Below, piece after piece: positions 1 to 10,854 of a stretch of DNA of 64,000 nucleotides. Numbering within the stretch: position 1 is the stretch's first letter; each line of letters opens with the position of its first letter. The DNA comes from Punica granatum (taxonomy: Eukaryota; Streptophyta; Magnoliopsida; Myrtales; Lythraceae). Both the position numbers and the translations under genes were made by a program. Location: NCBI RefSeq assembly GCF_007655135.1, contig NC_045130.1, positions 16,616,001-16,680,000 of the forward strand, given 5' to 3'. The notes beneath the pieces were generated by a model. It searched no databases. It worked only from the letters and a program-made list of their open reading frames with translations, and was not told the DNA's origin.

Positions 1-481
1 AAGATATGTAAATTATTTATCCGGATGTTATAATCTCTTTTAAGTAGATTAAATCGTATATATTAATTTATAAATCTATCATGTAAAAAATTGTCATTTT
101 TTTTATAAATAAAAAAGGTCATTAGATATAAAGAAAAATATATGCGGTCCATTAAAGAAATATATATATATATATATATATAGTCCATTCAATAGTTTTT
201 TTTTACAATAATATATCGTGGTACGAAGAACATGTAAAATGTTATTGAAATATTATACGTTATCGATACCCACTATAATATCAAATTTCAAAAAGAAAAG
301 GAGGGAACACTATAAATGTGAATTTTTTTTTAAAAAAGATACACTATAAATGTGCAAATAAGTAATTAACCAAAGATACACTATAAATGTGACAATTTAT
401 TTACTTTAATTAAAGTTTTTTCATTAACTTTCAGGACAATGAGATTTCCATAGTTTTTGGGTAGATGATTATTTCGTTTTA
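1..481. other. AT-rich intergenic DNA
   Basis: No coding signal. It holds a TA dinucleotide run near 164-182 and three direct copies of the 14-mer ACACTATAAATGTG at 307-320, 341-354 and 378-391, which look like a small degenerate tandem or promoter-like repeat. The last ten bases (472-481, TTTCGTTTTA) are the left target-site duplication of the next element. Confidence 0.6.
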
Positions 482-1188
482 GGAAAAAGTACAAAAATTC
501 CCATTGTGGTTTGAGTTTGAGATAAATTGGACCGTATAATTTTTCTAAGGACAAATAACACCATGTGGTTTACTTCGTGAGACATAATGGACACTGTTAA
601 TTTTTTTGTCACTTTTGGTTCTCAAAATTTTTTTTTGCCATTATTACCCTCAAAAGTTCAACTTTTTTCAATTTGATCCTAAAATTCGAAAAAAAAGGGA
701 GAAGGGGTCGGGGCCGTCGGTCACAACCCCGACCCCACCACCGAGGTCGCATGCACCCACAGAGGATGCCGACGACCATGGAGGTGGGGTCGGCGGCCCC
801 TCGTCCCCGAATCGACCGGGATCTCGAAAGTGAGATCCTCGATCAATTCGGGGACTAGGGCTACCAATCGGCAACTTTGATCCCACCCTCGAGGTTTCAG
901 GCGTCCTCTGTGAGTGCATGCGACCTCGGTGGTGGGGTCGGGGTCGCCGACTGACGGCCCCTTCCCCTTTTTTTTCTCAAATTTTAGGACTAAATTGAAA
1001 AAAAGTTGAAAGTGTGAGAGTAGTAATGGAAAAAAGCAAAGTTTGAGGATCAAAAGTGATGAAAAAATTAATTGTGAGGTCCATTATGTTTCATGAAGTG
1101 AACCACATGTTGTTATTTGTCCATAGAAAAATCACAAGGTGTAATTTGTCTCAAGCTCAAACCACAATGGAGGTTTTTGTACTTTTTC
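482..1188. mobile_element. Foldback (Mutator-like) non-autonomous DNA element, 707 bp
   Basis: The two halves are long imperfect inverted repeats of roughly 300 bp: the left arm begins GGAAAAAGTACAAAAA and the right arm ends with its complement. The element is flanked by an identical 10-bp direct repeat TTTCGTTTTA at 472-481 and 1189-1198. Target duplications of 9-11 bp together with very long terminal inverted repeats are typical of Mutator-like elements. The centre is GC-rich (about 700-960) and no transposase is present. Open frames inside are by-products of the inverted repeat and I do not call them genes. Confidence 0.75.
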
Positions 1189-1198
1189 TTTCGTTTTA

Positions 1199-1499
1199 CT
1201 CTTGTGAAGATACTAAACATTATGTACAATATGTGTCAACATGTATAGACTTTTCTGCTTCTATAACTGAAAATTTTTGGAGTTTAACAGTGTAATGTGA
1301 AATAATAATAGCACATTATTTGCCATATAGTGATTGGTTGGAATTTTAAAAATCAACCATGCACCACCTATGTCCTCGTTCTCAAAGGCACACTTCATAG
1401 GCAGATTACATATGAATTTTTTTTACTGTCGAACTCAACCATAGGCTTTGTATATCTTATGTGGCATCATTGTAAGAATTGTTTTAGCCTTTTTCTGGT
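1199..1499. other. Intergenic, nothing recognised
   Basis: AT-rich DNA without a gene, RNA or repeat that I can support. Confidence 0.5.
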
Positions 1500-1680
1500 G
1501 TGAATCCTGATATTCGGAATGTCAATTGTGTCTTGACAAATTCAGTTGAGCTGAGTTGGTCCACTAAGGGGTAAAACTCTCTCAGTATGAATTTTTTGCA
1601 TTCACAAGGATTCGAACCTGGGACATTACTTAAACTAAATAAATATCGAACCGATTGAATTAATTCATATTGATAGTTGT
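1500..1680 (-). mobile_element. tRNA-derived SINE copy (family S1)
   Basis: Read on the minus strand it shows a box-A-like head, a box-B-like GGTTCGAATCC-type core (seen on the plus strand as GGATTCGAACC near 1608) and the conserved body around CTCTCTCAGTATGAATTTT. The same layout recurs near 9.7, 16.5, 32.0, 42.6, 43.4, 60.6 and 62.4 kb. It is a decayed copy with unclear ends. Confidence 0.5.
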
Positions 1681-4139
1681 TTTAGCTTTTTTATAATTGT
1701 ACATAGATTATTGCTCCCCGCATAAGTACAGTTCACGAGGGCCACAAAAAATACTTACCGGAAGGAGGAAAGGCATTTATTTTCTCTCCCCTTCCCTTTC
1801 TTCCTCCTTTTTTTTCTTTTGACATGACATTTGTTTTTCTTTTTTCTTTTTTCCCCCTTCCAGTCAGATTGATGATATGATACATGATATATTTCTTTCC
1901 AAATGGCAATTCTTCTGAAGGATGGGATCGCCATTTTTCCAGGATACTCCATGACTTAGAACTTCGTCTAAGTTTTTCACTAAATACCTCTAATAATCCT
2001 CCCTGCCCTAATTACTCATAATGGTTCAAATTGTGAATTTCTCATATAACCAATGACATTTTTTTTTCTATAAAATAAGAATAATCGGAAGATATATAGT
2101 TTTTTCCTTTTCTTTCTTTGCTTCGTTTTGATAATAATATCATTGAAGGTAAAAGTGGACTGTATATATCTAACATTCCCCCCCCCCCCCAAAAAAAAAA
2201 AAAACCAAAACCAAAATTAAAGAAAAAAGTGGATCATATATAGTGGGTACAAATACAATAATTATTTATATGTGCTCAAAAAATGTGTAAAATATATATG
2301 GCTTTTAAGGATTAGATTAGATTCGTTAGGAAGACAGGGTGGGGTCACACAATCTTACAAGAGGGTCCATTTTGGTTTTATACGGTGGGGGCCCATCACA
2401 GTGGAAAACTTTTGCGTCGGAGGAGTTAGCCCCCATATTAAATGAATGTGGATGTGGTGGGCATGGCCTCCAAGTCTCAATATGACCTTATTGTTTCGAA
2501 AGTGATTGATTGGATTAGGGTTTTCTTCTCTCTTTAATCTTCTCTCTTAATCTTCATTTTTCTTCGGCAAAATTGATGATAGGGCTCGTTACACGGCAAA
2601 GTCTTCAGGCAATACGAGGCTGAGGAGAACAACCAAAGAAACGGATTTGAGAGAAATTTTTGATATAGAATATTTAGGATAAGATGTGATTATCCCCTTC
2701 AAGTGGCAATGTACGTGATTATGGTTCGGTTTGTGGAAGTCAAAGTCGGGCTTGTCCTTATGTTCATCATGTTTATGGGAGGGTCATAGTTTTCTAACAA
2801 GAACAAAACGTGTAATTAGCACTACTTTCACTATCGAAAAAAAAAATCATGCGATTTTTTTTAAGACCTTTTAGATCAAAAAACTATTACAAAAAAGAGA
2901 AACAAATATTTTTATAAACTAGAAAAAGCCGATTAAAGCGTCGTTACCTAAAAGGATACTATCTTTATATTGGTTTAAGATCTCATAACCAAATCATTAA
3001 ATCCCTAAATCAATGCAAAGATATTTAGTAGCAATCATTCCTGAGTTTAATTTATCACACTAATTTGACAATTTTCATGAGAGTCTTTTTTCCTTTTGTT
3101 CCTTTTTTTTTTCCTTCTCCTTTTGTTCTGCATTATCGTGCTGGGGGTGGTGTTTTATAAGCTGGAGGCAATTAAGAGGATGGGCTTTACACTTGAATAG
3201 CTGGAAGCACATACAAGAAAAGGATTGAAACCAAGAAATTATCCACTTAGCCTTCATGAATCTCTCACCAGAAATTGCACCCTAAAGTGAAAATTTCTTC
3301 AGATAAAAATTATATATCAATGTATAATATTCATTATAAAAATCATATAACATCCAATACTATTTTTATTAATATGATTGATTGATACGATTCATTGAAC
3401 ATGAATCGGTGTATCAGGTTTTTTCTCGATAAGCCCAGAGTCTGCCTATGTTTAACGGTGGATTTTGGGACACTTCCACATGACATTAGACCAAAAATGG
3501 AGGCAGATGGGGCCTTTACTCTTATTCCTCGCCTTTTCCTTTGCTTTCTCCATGGCTGGCCCCTATTAAATTGGGTTCCTTTTTTTGTTTTCTATCTTTT
3601 TTTTTTTCCCTCTCTCATCCATAATGTTCTTCTCTGTATTTATGTTCCAATTGACCACTGACAAACATGTTGTTCAAAACCACTATTTAATTTCAGCAAT
3701 TTATGTTGTTATTGAAAAAAAAAAGACATAGCACACATATATTGGTGCCTTATCATAGAGAATTAATTGAAAAGATAAATTCAATTAAATTAGAAATAAT
3801 TATACATCACTTTTCAAAAGAGATTTACGTGCATTTTGGTACTTTTTTTTTATGTATGCATTTTGGTACTTAACTATGCATAGGACTACTAATGTGAAAA
3901 GACGGTATGTATTCTGACGAAATGCTATTGATTTTAGGAGGACTATAATGAGGACGACAGACCCACTCTTGATCCACTAACAAGGAAAGTAGCTTGATAT
4001 TGGTTGGAGTCCAATTCGTTAGGGATGTTCCTATCTATGGGGATGACCTGTAGACGGGCATGGACATAGAGATGAAAGTAATCCCAATAATAATGTGCAT
4101 ATTCCTTTTGTTTCAATACAAAATAAAATATAGGTAGTA
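1681..4139. other. Intergenic, AT-rich, no gene recognised
   Basis: No credible coding exon. It includes a 13-nt C run followed directly by a 14-nt A run (2178-2204) and pyrimidine-rich tracts near 1780-1860 and 3085-3125. A small open frame at 3395-3661 (88 codons) has no recognisable domain and ends in a hydrophobic, T-rich low-complexity stretch, so I do not call it a gene. Confidence 0.5.
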
Positions 4140-4589
4140 CATCATATCTTTATCTATAAAAAAAATGATATGATTTGCTTTTTGAAAAATAAATATATAG
4201 CACATCATATCTACAAAAAATAAATCTATATCTATATATTTTTAGAAAAATTAAAGTTAGTTTCTAAAAAAATCAAAATCCGAGAAAAAACAATCAGTCC
4301 AAATCTATATCTATATTTTTTTAAAATAAAACTAAAATTAATTTTCTAAAAAAAAATCCAAGAAAATAACTACTAATCCCACGCATCCACCTTTATTTGT
4401 TTAAAATTTTAAAATAAAAAAATAAAAAAAGAAAGAAAACCTCAAAAAATCGGGAAAATAATGACCGGTCCCACATATCTATATCTATATATTTTAAAAA
4501 ATTTAAAATTTTTATTTTTTTAAGAAAAGCTCAAAAAAATCAAGAAAATTTCATTAAAAACCGAGATAAATCATAAATAACTAATAAAG
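4140..4589. repeat. AT-rich degenerate tandem array (units of roughly 80-100 bp)
   Basis: A unit built from a run of CTATATCTATAT, an A/T-rich stretch, a core like TCGAGAAAATAAC and a piece like GGTCCCAC is repeated about five times with heavy divergence (for example near 4285, 4360 and 4450). The same family is found at 51830-52340. It has no coding capacity. Confidence 0.55.
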
Positions 4590-4685
4590 GAGCACGAGTA
4601 GTCCCACTAAGTACTGAACCTAGGACCTCTAGATCAACAGGCGAGGGTGTGCGTCATTACGCTACACTCTCTTTTAATGCTTTCA
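4590..4685 (-). mobile_element. SINE-like head with box A/B
   Basis: On the minus strand there is a box-A-like GTGTAGCGTAATGACGC stretch followed by a box-B-like AGGTTCAGTACTT, the spacing expected of a tRNA-derived SINE promoter. It abuts the AT-rich array, which might be its body or tail. Confidence 0.35.
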
Positions 4686-4794
4686 TATTTTTTTTATATG
4701 TATATATATACAGCTTTCAGCAGGGAGGGCGACCCTACTTTATAATAGGATTAAAAACTGGTTTCCATAATCCCAAATATATATATATATATTA

Positions 4795-4960
4795 ATATTT
4801 GATACAAATAACCCCAATGGTAAGAATAAGGGTAAGTATCACTCCTGTCTCAAGTTCAAATCCCGTGGAGTTACCTACCAGATCTTCAGCTGGTTTATCT
4901 GTCCTGTGTACGTTCAAGGGACTAAGGGGTTAATTGGGCAAAATCTAAATATCCCAATTA
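4795..4960 (+). mobile_element. SINE-like element
   Basis: A box-A-like TGGTAAGAATAAGGG and a box-B-like AAGTTCAAATCCC lie in the right order and spacing on the plus strand. The surrounding TA-rich sequence hides any target-site duplication. The family differs from S1. Confidence 0.4.
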
Positions 4961-5969
4961 TATATATATATAAAAGAATAATACATATATCTTCTAAGCC
5001 AAGTGTCTATATATTTAGGTCTCTCTTTTCTCTTTTATCTCATCCTACATGGATACCGAGTTTATTAATTAAAATGAAAAAAGATGGAGATATATAGTTG
5101 GAGAAATGGGCAACGGAGAAAACAAGTGGAGGATAGCTATAAGCTACAGCTGCAGATTTGATGATGGAAAAAAGAAAACGGTGTAGGTATTTCTTATTGC
5201 ATGCCAATTCCATGTCACGCACACGAGAAAATATTTAATGATTATTATTTATTCACTTTGAATGAGTAAAAATCAATCAAAATACTTATAAATGAGAAAC
5301 TGTGAGTCCATTATGGGGTTAGTTTCCCACTTGATCAATCCAAAGTGACGAGGAGTCCTGCCCAAAGTAGTCTAGAAGACCCCATTATGGGGTTAGCTTT
5401 CCACTTGATCAGCCGAGTGAAACACGTGAGCCCATCACACAGGTAGATTTTTGGGTGCATAACAGAAAATAAATAGATGGAATGTCGGATAGTTTATACG
5501 TGCATGCCTACCTCAGTCACTGAAAAAAGTCTTGTATGTAACGGTGGTATTATGTGGCAATGCTGCAAGTTCAATTTCATGCCACAAGTTCAATTTCAGA
5601 ACAGAACACTCCGGATAGTTCGATTTGTCCATCTTACCATATTTGGTGTCATGTATCAGATGGTTCAACAACGAGGATGACGATGGCTGCCTTTGAGGGA
5701 TAAGCTCATATTAACTCCAAAAGTCTGTCCATCTTTCCGAATCACCTTGTCTTGCTGAGACTTAGACGATAGATTTTTCAAATTCGAAAGATTACTTCCA
5801 AGCTCAAACTAAAAGTTCGTTATGTTCAAGCTATTAATTACAATAATCGATCAGTGGGATTTGGCACCCCCACTAACACCGAAGAACTTGCAACGATTGA
5901 GAAATGGTATCGTCTTTGTCATAAGGCAATTTTTGAGATCAACTGGACCACTGCTTTTGAAAATGGGAA
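4961..5969. other. Intergenic with a short direct duplication
   Basis: A roughly 30-bp motif beginning CCATTATGGGGTTAG and ending CCACTTGATCA occurs twice about 80 bp apart (near 5312 and 5393). The stretch 5810-5960 reads as an open plus-strand peptide containing TNTEELATIEKWYRLCHKA, which looks coding-like, but I recognise no family; it may be an upstream part of the following pseudogene. Confidence 0.4.
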
Positions 5970-6999
5970 GCCCGAGTGAGTAAATGGCCCCTGCTCTGCT
6001 GGGGTAGTTGGTCTGAGCATGAAAGCAATTCCTTCTTCCGTTTCTTATCGCACATTGAGCCCTCCGGTCAAAACCAGTTCGTGTATTTTAAGGTTCCACA
6101 TTCGAGCAGACTGAAGTTCTTCAAGGTGTTCCTTGAACACAAAGCGAAGCACCATTGGTAAAGTTTTGGTTTTCTCGTCTCTGCTTCCAATTACAGCTAT
6201 GTCTTGGATGCTAGTCTCTCCTTTGTTCTTTGAAACTCAGCCGATTTGTTCCTGAATGGTATACGGGGAATCGTACATGAGTTTATTGGCTTAGTATGAC
6301 CGGAACGGTTACGAGGTTTTACTTGTGTATCCGGAGGGATATGCATTTTCTTGGTCTGGCTGCTTCTAGTATGTCACACGCTCTACTTGAGTCTGTTCTC
6401 CGTTTTTGTGGAAACTGCTCGTCGCCCTTCAATCTATATCTTTCATATTAATGCTTTCATTGCTGCCATCGTTTCTCTGTCGTACCCTTTTTCTGTTCGG
6501 TCATGCTTTCAGGTCGTAGCCGATTCGAGGCTAGTGAACCTTCCTCCGCTCAAACTCCGTGGTTCAATGTGGCAATATGTCATTCTCATCTATGTCTTTC
6601 ATGTAACATGCACGGTATATATTCAAAGTCTTTGTAATAGCGAGGAATGAGAAGCGACTGAACCAAACTAGCTTGCTTATATGATATTTCCTCGAATCAT
6701 GTCAAGTTTGATGGTGTCTGCACTTTTATGGCAGAGCATCCCGATGCATTTTGTGGGATCCAATGGACTTCTTGAGAAGCGTTGAGCAACACTCCTGGAT
6801 CAGGAAAGCTGTGGACGGCTAAAATCTGGTTAAGGGTTCATCCTACTTCTCAGTTAACCCTATATGGTGGATGGCACGAGTTCTGTACGGGCAACAAGCT
6901 CATCAAGATTGAAGACATCCGCGTGTTTGAGCTTTTGACGGGCGAAGAAGGATCCGACAATCTGTCCATGGCTGTTCATAAAGCGAAGTTATTGTAGAG
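5970..6999 (+). pseudogene. B3 DNA-binding domain gene remnant
   Basis: The clearest part, about 6805-6960, translates to a peptide with TAKIWLRVHPTSQLTLYGGW, then an F-C-N-L stretch and VFELL. This follows the plant B3-domain pattern (W-x-V...GW-x-F...N-x-L...GD-x-CvFEL). A second piece near 6515-6575 (VADSRLVNLPPLKLRG) and one near 6030-6155 may be other exons or domains. B3 proteins of the REM, ARF and ABI3 groups are nuclear transcription factors. The usual GD of the last strand reads as ED, no continuous gene with start and stop can be assembled, and stops separate the pieces, so I call it a pseudogene. The domain call is moderately sure; the exon limits are guesses. Confidence 0.45.
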
Positions 7000-8124
7000 C
7001 AGTTCCTGCAGTTCGTTACCAGGCTGCAGTGAAGTAGTAATCACCGAAAGTCTCATAGCACTGGCTGAGTTACGAACAGCCAACAGATTATCGGATACTC
7101 CGTCGCGCGGCAACAGCTCAAACAGGGAGACGTCTCTTTTTGGTAGCACTCGATTATTTTTTCGGTTTCTTTCCTCGTCCCTTTCTTCATATTGAGTGAT
7201 GCATCGTTATTTCTGTACGGATTCCAAGCTGGTTCCCGGAAGACTCGAGTGTTCAGTTTTGAACTTCCGTGGCATAGAATATATTTTCTACTTGGCAAGA
7301 AGTTGCATGCTAATTCGGATCGTGATAACTCTACTCACTACTATATATGCAGGAGGATGATGGAAGAATTTAATCATAGACTTCAGAAATTTTAATGCAT
7401 GGCGGATCTCAAGTGAAATGTGGCTGGTAGTTTTAGTTGAGTTGCTTTAGGGGTCGCACTGCTTGCTCCATGCCGGAGTTCGAATCCTCAAAAAGCTCTA
7501 GCCGATGGATGGGACCTTGAGGATCTTACTTTATCCCAAGAATGATATCGAAATTGACAAGGACGACGATATATATATATACATATATATCGGAGTGGAT
7601 TCATTTACGGGATATAACCTCGACACACCCCTGGCTTCTAAAAGGGCCATGTCAATATATGCCGACTTAGAAATAGACCATTTCTTTAAATAAGCGGGCT
7701 TACGGATTGTATAGACAGCCCGCTAATGTCGGCCTTTCCAATTGTTTCGTGGAATTTGCCTTTCACTTTTCCTCCCATCTATTATTATTCCATAGAAAAA
7801 ATATCAATCGATCCGATCACGTCACGCAATTGTATACAGTGAAATATTTAGAACAAGAAGAATGCATTAAATTGGCATGCTATTTAGCATGTGGGCTGGT
7901 GCTGAGGATTTGTGTAGATGCATACAAATTTACTTGCGTAAATGTACGAGGAGTAATAATAAATCGCGAATAATATAATTAGACTGAAAGAATGATACAG
8001 GAAGGGTTAAAAAACCAGATAATATCAATCGTTACTTCGATAAATCTTCGACGATCGTTCACGACGATAACTTGACGAAGTAATTTTTAATCATATAATA
8101 ATGATAGTAATATAATTTTGATAG
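7000..8124. other. 3' flank of hydrolase copy A (segmental duplication)
   Basis: From about 7505 onward this matches, with decay, the 3' flanks of the other hydrolase copies (10300-10850, about 13900-14240 and 37890-38750). Shared landmarks are TTACTTTATCCCA, AAGGGCCAT, AATTGTTT and TAGACTGAAA. It shows that the duplicated unit included downstream DNA. A SINE-like head with box-B GAGTTCGAATCC lies near 7430-7500. A TA run is at about 7570-7590. No gene is recognised. Confidence 0.5.
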
Positions 8125-9466
8125 CTATTGAGACTGGGGATGAGCCTTAGCTTCGACAAGAGGCAAGAATTTTCCTCAAACGGCAACAAACATGCATGAA
8201 CCATTTCACGAAGTATGTGTCCGGAAAGCCTAAAGTCTCGATAGTTAGCTCTCGGTCTTCCGGTTGAAAAACACCGATTGTAAGCAAGGTGTCGCTCCAA
8301 CAAAGCCAGGTGACCCGCCCTCTTTAAGCTCTCCAATGTTGCCCTATCTCCCAATTTCCTGCCACACAATTTCATCCTTCATTAATTAATCCATAATGCA
8401 ATCTCAACCATCGATTAACTACTTGGTAGGACTATTATTACGAATATAGCTATGAGGTGATCAAAACATAACGAGAGAAGACATACGTACCCTTTCAAAG
8501 AATTGGCAACTTCAATTGGGAAGATTTTATCGTCAGCGCCTCACAACAAGTGCACCCTCTGTAAAAGTGACCGGCCGTACGTAAGAAGTGTTAGCCAAAA
8601 GTGGGTCAAATTAGTGAACTAAGAACTCGATCGGTTCGAGAAATTTGACTAAAATTACAAAACAAAGGAAAAGAGACCATAATAATTTGCTTTATAAATT
8701 GACTCGAACGCATTTTCCAGACATAAACCGTTTCTATTTTTCCTCCAAAACCGATAAAAAAGAAGAAGCCCGACCGATTCAAAGGGTACAAAGAAAAAGG
8801 ACAGTGATCCGTTAATGCCATAAATAATTAATGCTTGCACTTACATTTAAATTATATTACTGGATTTCGAAAAAAATAATAATAATCTGCGTATATCATC
8901 ATATGCAACCAACGTGATCGAGCAAACTTCTCAACTAATCATTGATTAGTTGCAGACTTGCAGTCTGCCATTGGCATCACCAAATTATATATATATAACA
9001 CTTGTTTAGTCAATTAATTATTGTGACAATCTCATGAATATAGAGAGGGACAGGTTTCAATATATTTCAAAATTAAGAGAATCAGAAATGAAAAAAATAA
9101 TATCCAACCATCCAATAGGGTTGATTTGGTGGTTAACGAATGTGACTTTTTTGGGAAGTCTTAAGTTCAAGTCACCTTATAAATCATACAAGAGAATACT
9201 CCATATTAGGTCACCTGTACGGCCTGTATGGCCGGACTGAACTGTTTCGTGAGCTTGCAGGGTGTTTACTTGGATTATGGGGATTATGAGCGTAGCTTGA
9301 AACCCCTTGTTATATAATAATAACAACAACAACAACAATAACAACAACAACAACAACAATAATAATAATAATAATAATATTCAACAATAAACTGAACTAA
9401 CTGAGATATGGTCGATATTTTATTTGGGTCTTCATCGTCAGGGAAGACTAAAGCCTCTAGAAGCTC
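8125..9466 (-). pseudogene. Alpha/beta hydrolase pseudogene, copy A (exons 2-4 only)
   Basis: This is a broken paralogue of the intact hydrolase at 38753-41110. Exon 2 is partial (9466-9401; it reads [18 protein letters not shown] and then ISQ). Exon 3 is 8558-8491, exon 4 is 8358-8125 and carries [10 protein letters not shown] with the catalytic-type His. Lesions: exon 1 and the start of exon 2 are replaced by a Copia RNase H fragment; the exon 2 donor has lost a G; the tryptophan codon of exon 3 is TGA (8543-8541); exon 4 holds an insertion of about 91 bp near 8182-8273 that shifts the frame. It cannot make a hydrolase because the nucleophile exon is absent. Intron 2 contains a SINE and a trinucleotide repeat. 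Confidence 0.85.
9113..9380 (+). mobile_element. SINE with AAC/AAT microsatellite tail
   Basis: Box-A-like TTTGGTGGTTAACGAATG and box-B-like AAGTTCAAGTCACC are spaced as in a tRNA-derived SINE. The 3' side runs into (AAC)n then (AAT)n at about 9315-9380, which plausibly grew from its tail. It sits in intron 2 of hydrolase copy A. Poly-Leu and poly-Tyr open frames here are microsatellite artefacts. Confidence 0.5.
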
Positions 9467-9670
9467 CGTTAATAATGAAGTGTTCAACTGTCTTAATATG
9501 CTCATGAACGAAGTGGCAATCTATCTCAATATGTTTCGTTCTCTCGTGAAAAATTAGATTTGCTACGATGTGTAGGGCCGCTTAATTGTCACAGAATAAT
9601 CAAGTTGGCCACCTTAACTGAATGCCAAGAGAAGCAAGTAAGCTCCGTAGCCAAAGAATCTCACTAACCA
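9467..9670 (-). pseudogene. Copia RNase H fragment
   Basis: Minus-strand translation gives SEILWLRSLLASLGIQ, then a stop-interrupted LFCDN-type stretch, then [15 protein letters not shown] and EHIKTVEHF. These are the hallmark C-terminal RNase H motifs of plant Copia polyproteins. Two stops are visible (after RWPT and after LFCDN). The fragment ends abruptly against hydrolase exon 2, in the same orientation. It is not the same sequence as the Copia element at 32357-37883, so it comes from another lineage. Confidence 0.8.
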
Positions 9671-9674
9671 CTTG

Positions 9675-9790
9675 AAACCGGGGTAAATCTCTCTCAAACA
9701 TGGATTTTCTCTATTCACGATATTTGAATCAGAGATTTTGTTTAAGGAAAACAAGTATCGAACCGTTTGAACTAACTCATGTTAATAATA
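9675..9790 (-). mobile_element. SINE S1 copy at the edge of duplication block B
   Basis: It contains the S1 body (AATCTCTCTCAAACATGG, then AAGTATCGAACCGTTTGAA). It matches 32018-32125 closely and marks the left end of the similarity shared by hydrolase blocks B and C, so it was present before that duplication. Confidence 0.55.
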
Positions 9791-9914
9791 TAAGCTGAGT
9801 TTAGCCACATTTGTAAATTAATCTTTATAAATTAAACGTATTAACTTCACCGATTGTTGAATAAATAGATTATAACTTTTTAACTAGTTCTCGATTGGCA
9901 AGGCAAGAATGTAT

Positions 9915-10220
9915 ACCCGTTTGATTTCGCAATTTGATTTTAAGATTTTAATTCTAACTTTTAACTCTACTCACTACACAACAAAAGTCAACAACACAAT
10001 TATTATTTTTTTTATTTTTCTTTAATTTTTTTAACCATTCAATTAAATTTTTAGTAATAAATTATCTCAATTATTCATTACTTTTTTCATAATTCAACAA
10101 TACAATCATTACCTTTTTTTTTTTTTTACTTTTTCATACTTTTTCTCATAATTCAATATCACAATCATTACAAACAAATTAAAATCAAAACTCAACTCAA
10201 CTCTATAACCAAACACACTA
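9915..10220. mobile_element. Tourist-like MITE in the 3' flank of copy B
   Basis: It is of the same family as 29319-29630 and 38437-38738: ends related to GTGTGTTTGG, an A/T-rich body with repeated TAATGATTGT and its complement, and AACCAAACACAC at the right end followed by TTA. The corresponding place in block C (about 32250) lacks it, so it inserted after the B/C duplication. Confidence 0.6.
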
Positions 10221-10854
10221 TTACCATAAGAACAGGAAAATATGAGTATGACGCTCAATCAATGGACGTTGTAAGACAAGACGTTGAATGAACTTTGATG
10301 ATTTACTTTTATCCCATGAATGACGTTCAAACCGACAAAGACGATGTACCTGAGCGGACTCATTGAAAAGATCCGAACCTCGACCACACATCATGCTCTA
10401 ACAAGGGCCATATCAATACATACCAACCTTGAAATAGATACCCTCCACAAAAGATGAAGTGGGCTCACGAACTTATCAGAGAAAAATACTACAAGAAGGA
10501 CGGCCGGGACCTATTTAATTGTTTTGTGAAATAATTAGCCCGTTAATTTTCTTCCCGTCGTCCACTGAACAATTATCAAGCAATTTATCACATCATGTGA
10601 TGGTATATACACCATAGAAAGGTCTATGATGAGAAGAAAGCATCAAATGGACACGATGTATGGCACGTGGGCTCGTGAAGATGAGTTGACTATATATGTA
10701 AGAGTGATTGTGTAACGTTAGTCGAATATGAATAATATTAGAACCATATAATAATAAAACCAGATAATATGAAGTGACACTAAGTCAATTGATGATCATG
10801 AGAATAAATTTGATGTATAAATTTTTTATCACGAAATTATAATATAATGTTTTG
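10221..10854. other. 3' flank of hydrolase copy B with empty Copia site
   Basis: Non-coding DNA matching the flank of copy C. At 10281-10300 (ACGTTGAATG then AACTTTGATG) it is continuous where block C is interrupted by the 5.5-kb Copia element, so it represents the unoccupied target site. No gene is recognised. Confidence 0.7.

Noticed and set aside
9177..9505. Poly-Leu and poly-Tyr open frames
   Set aside because: They translate the AAC/AAT microsatellite. Only the [14 protein letters not shown] part is meaningful, as hydrolase exon 2.
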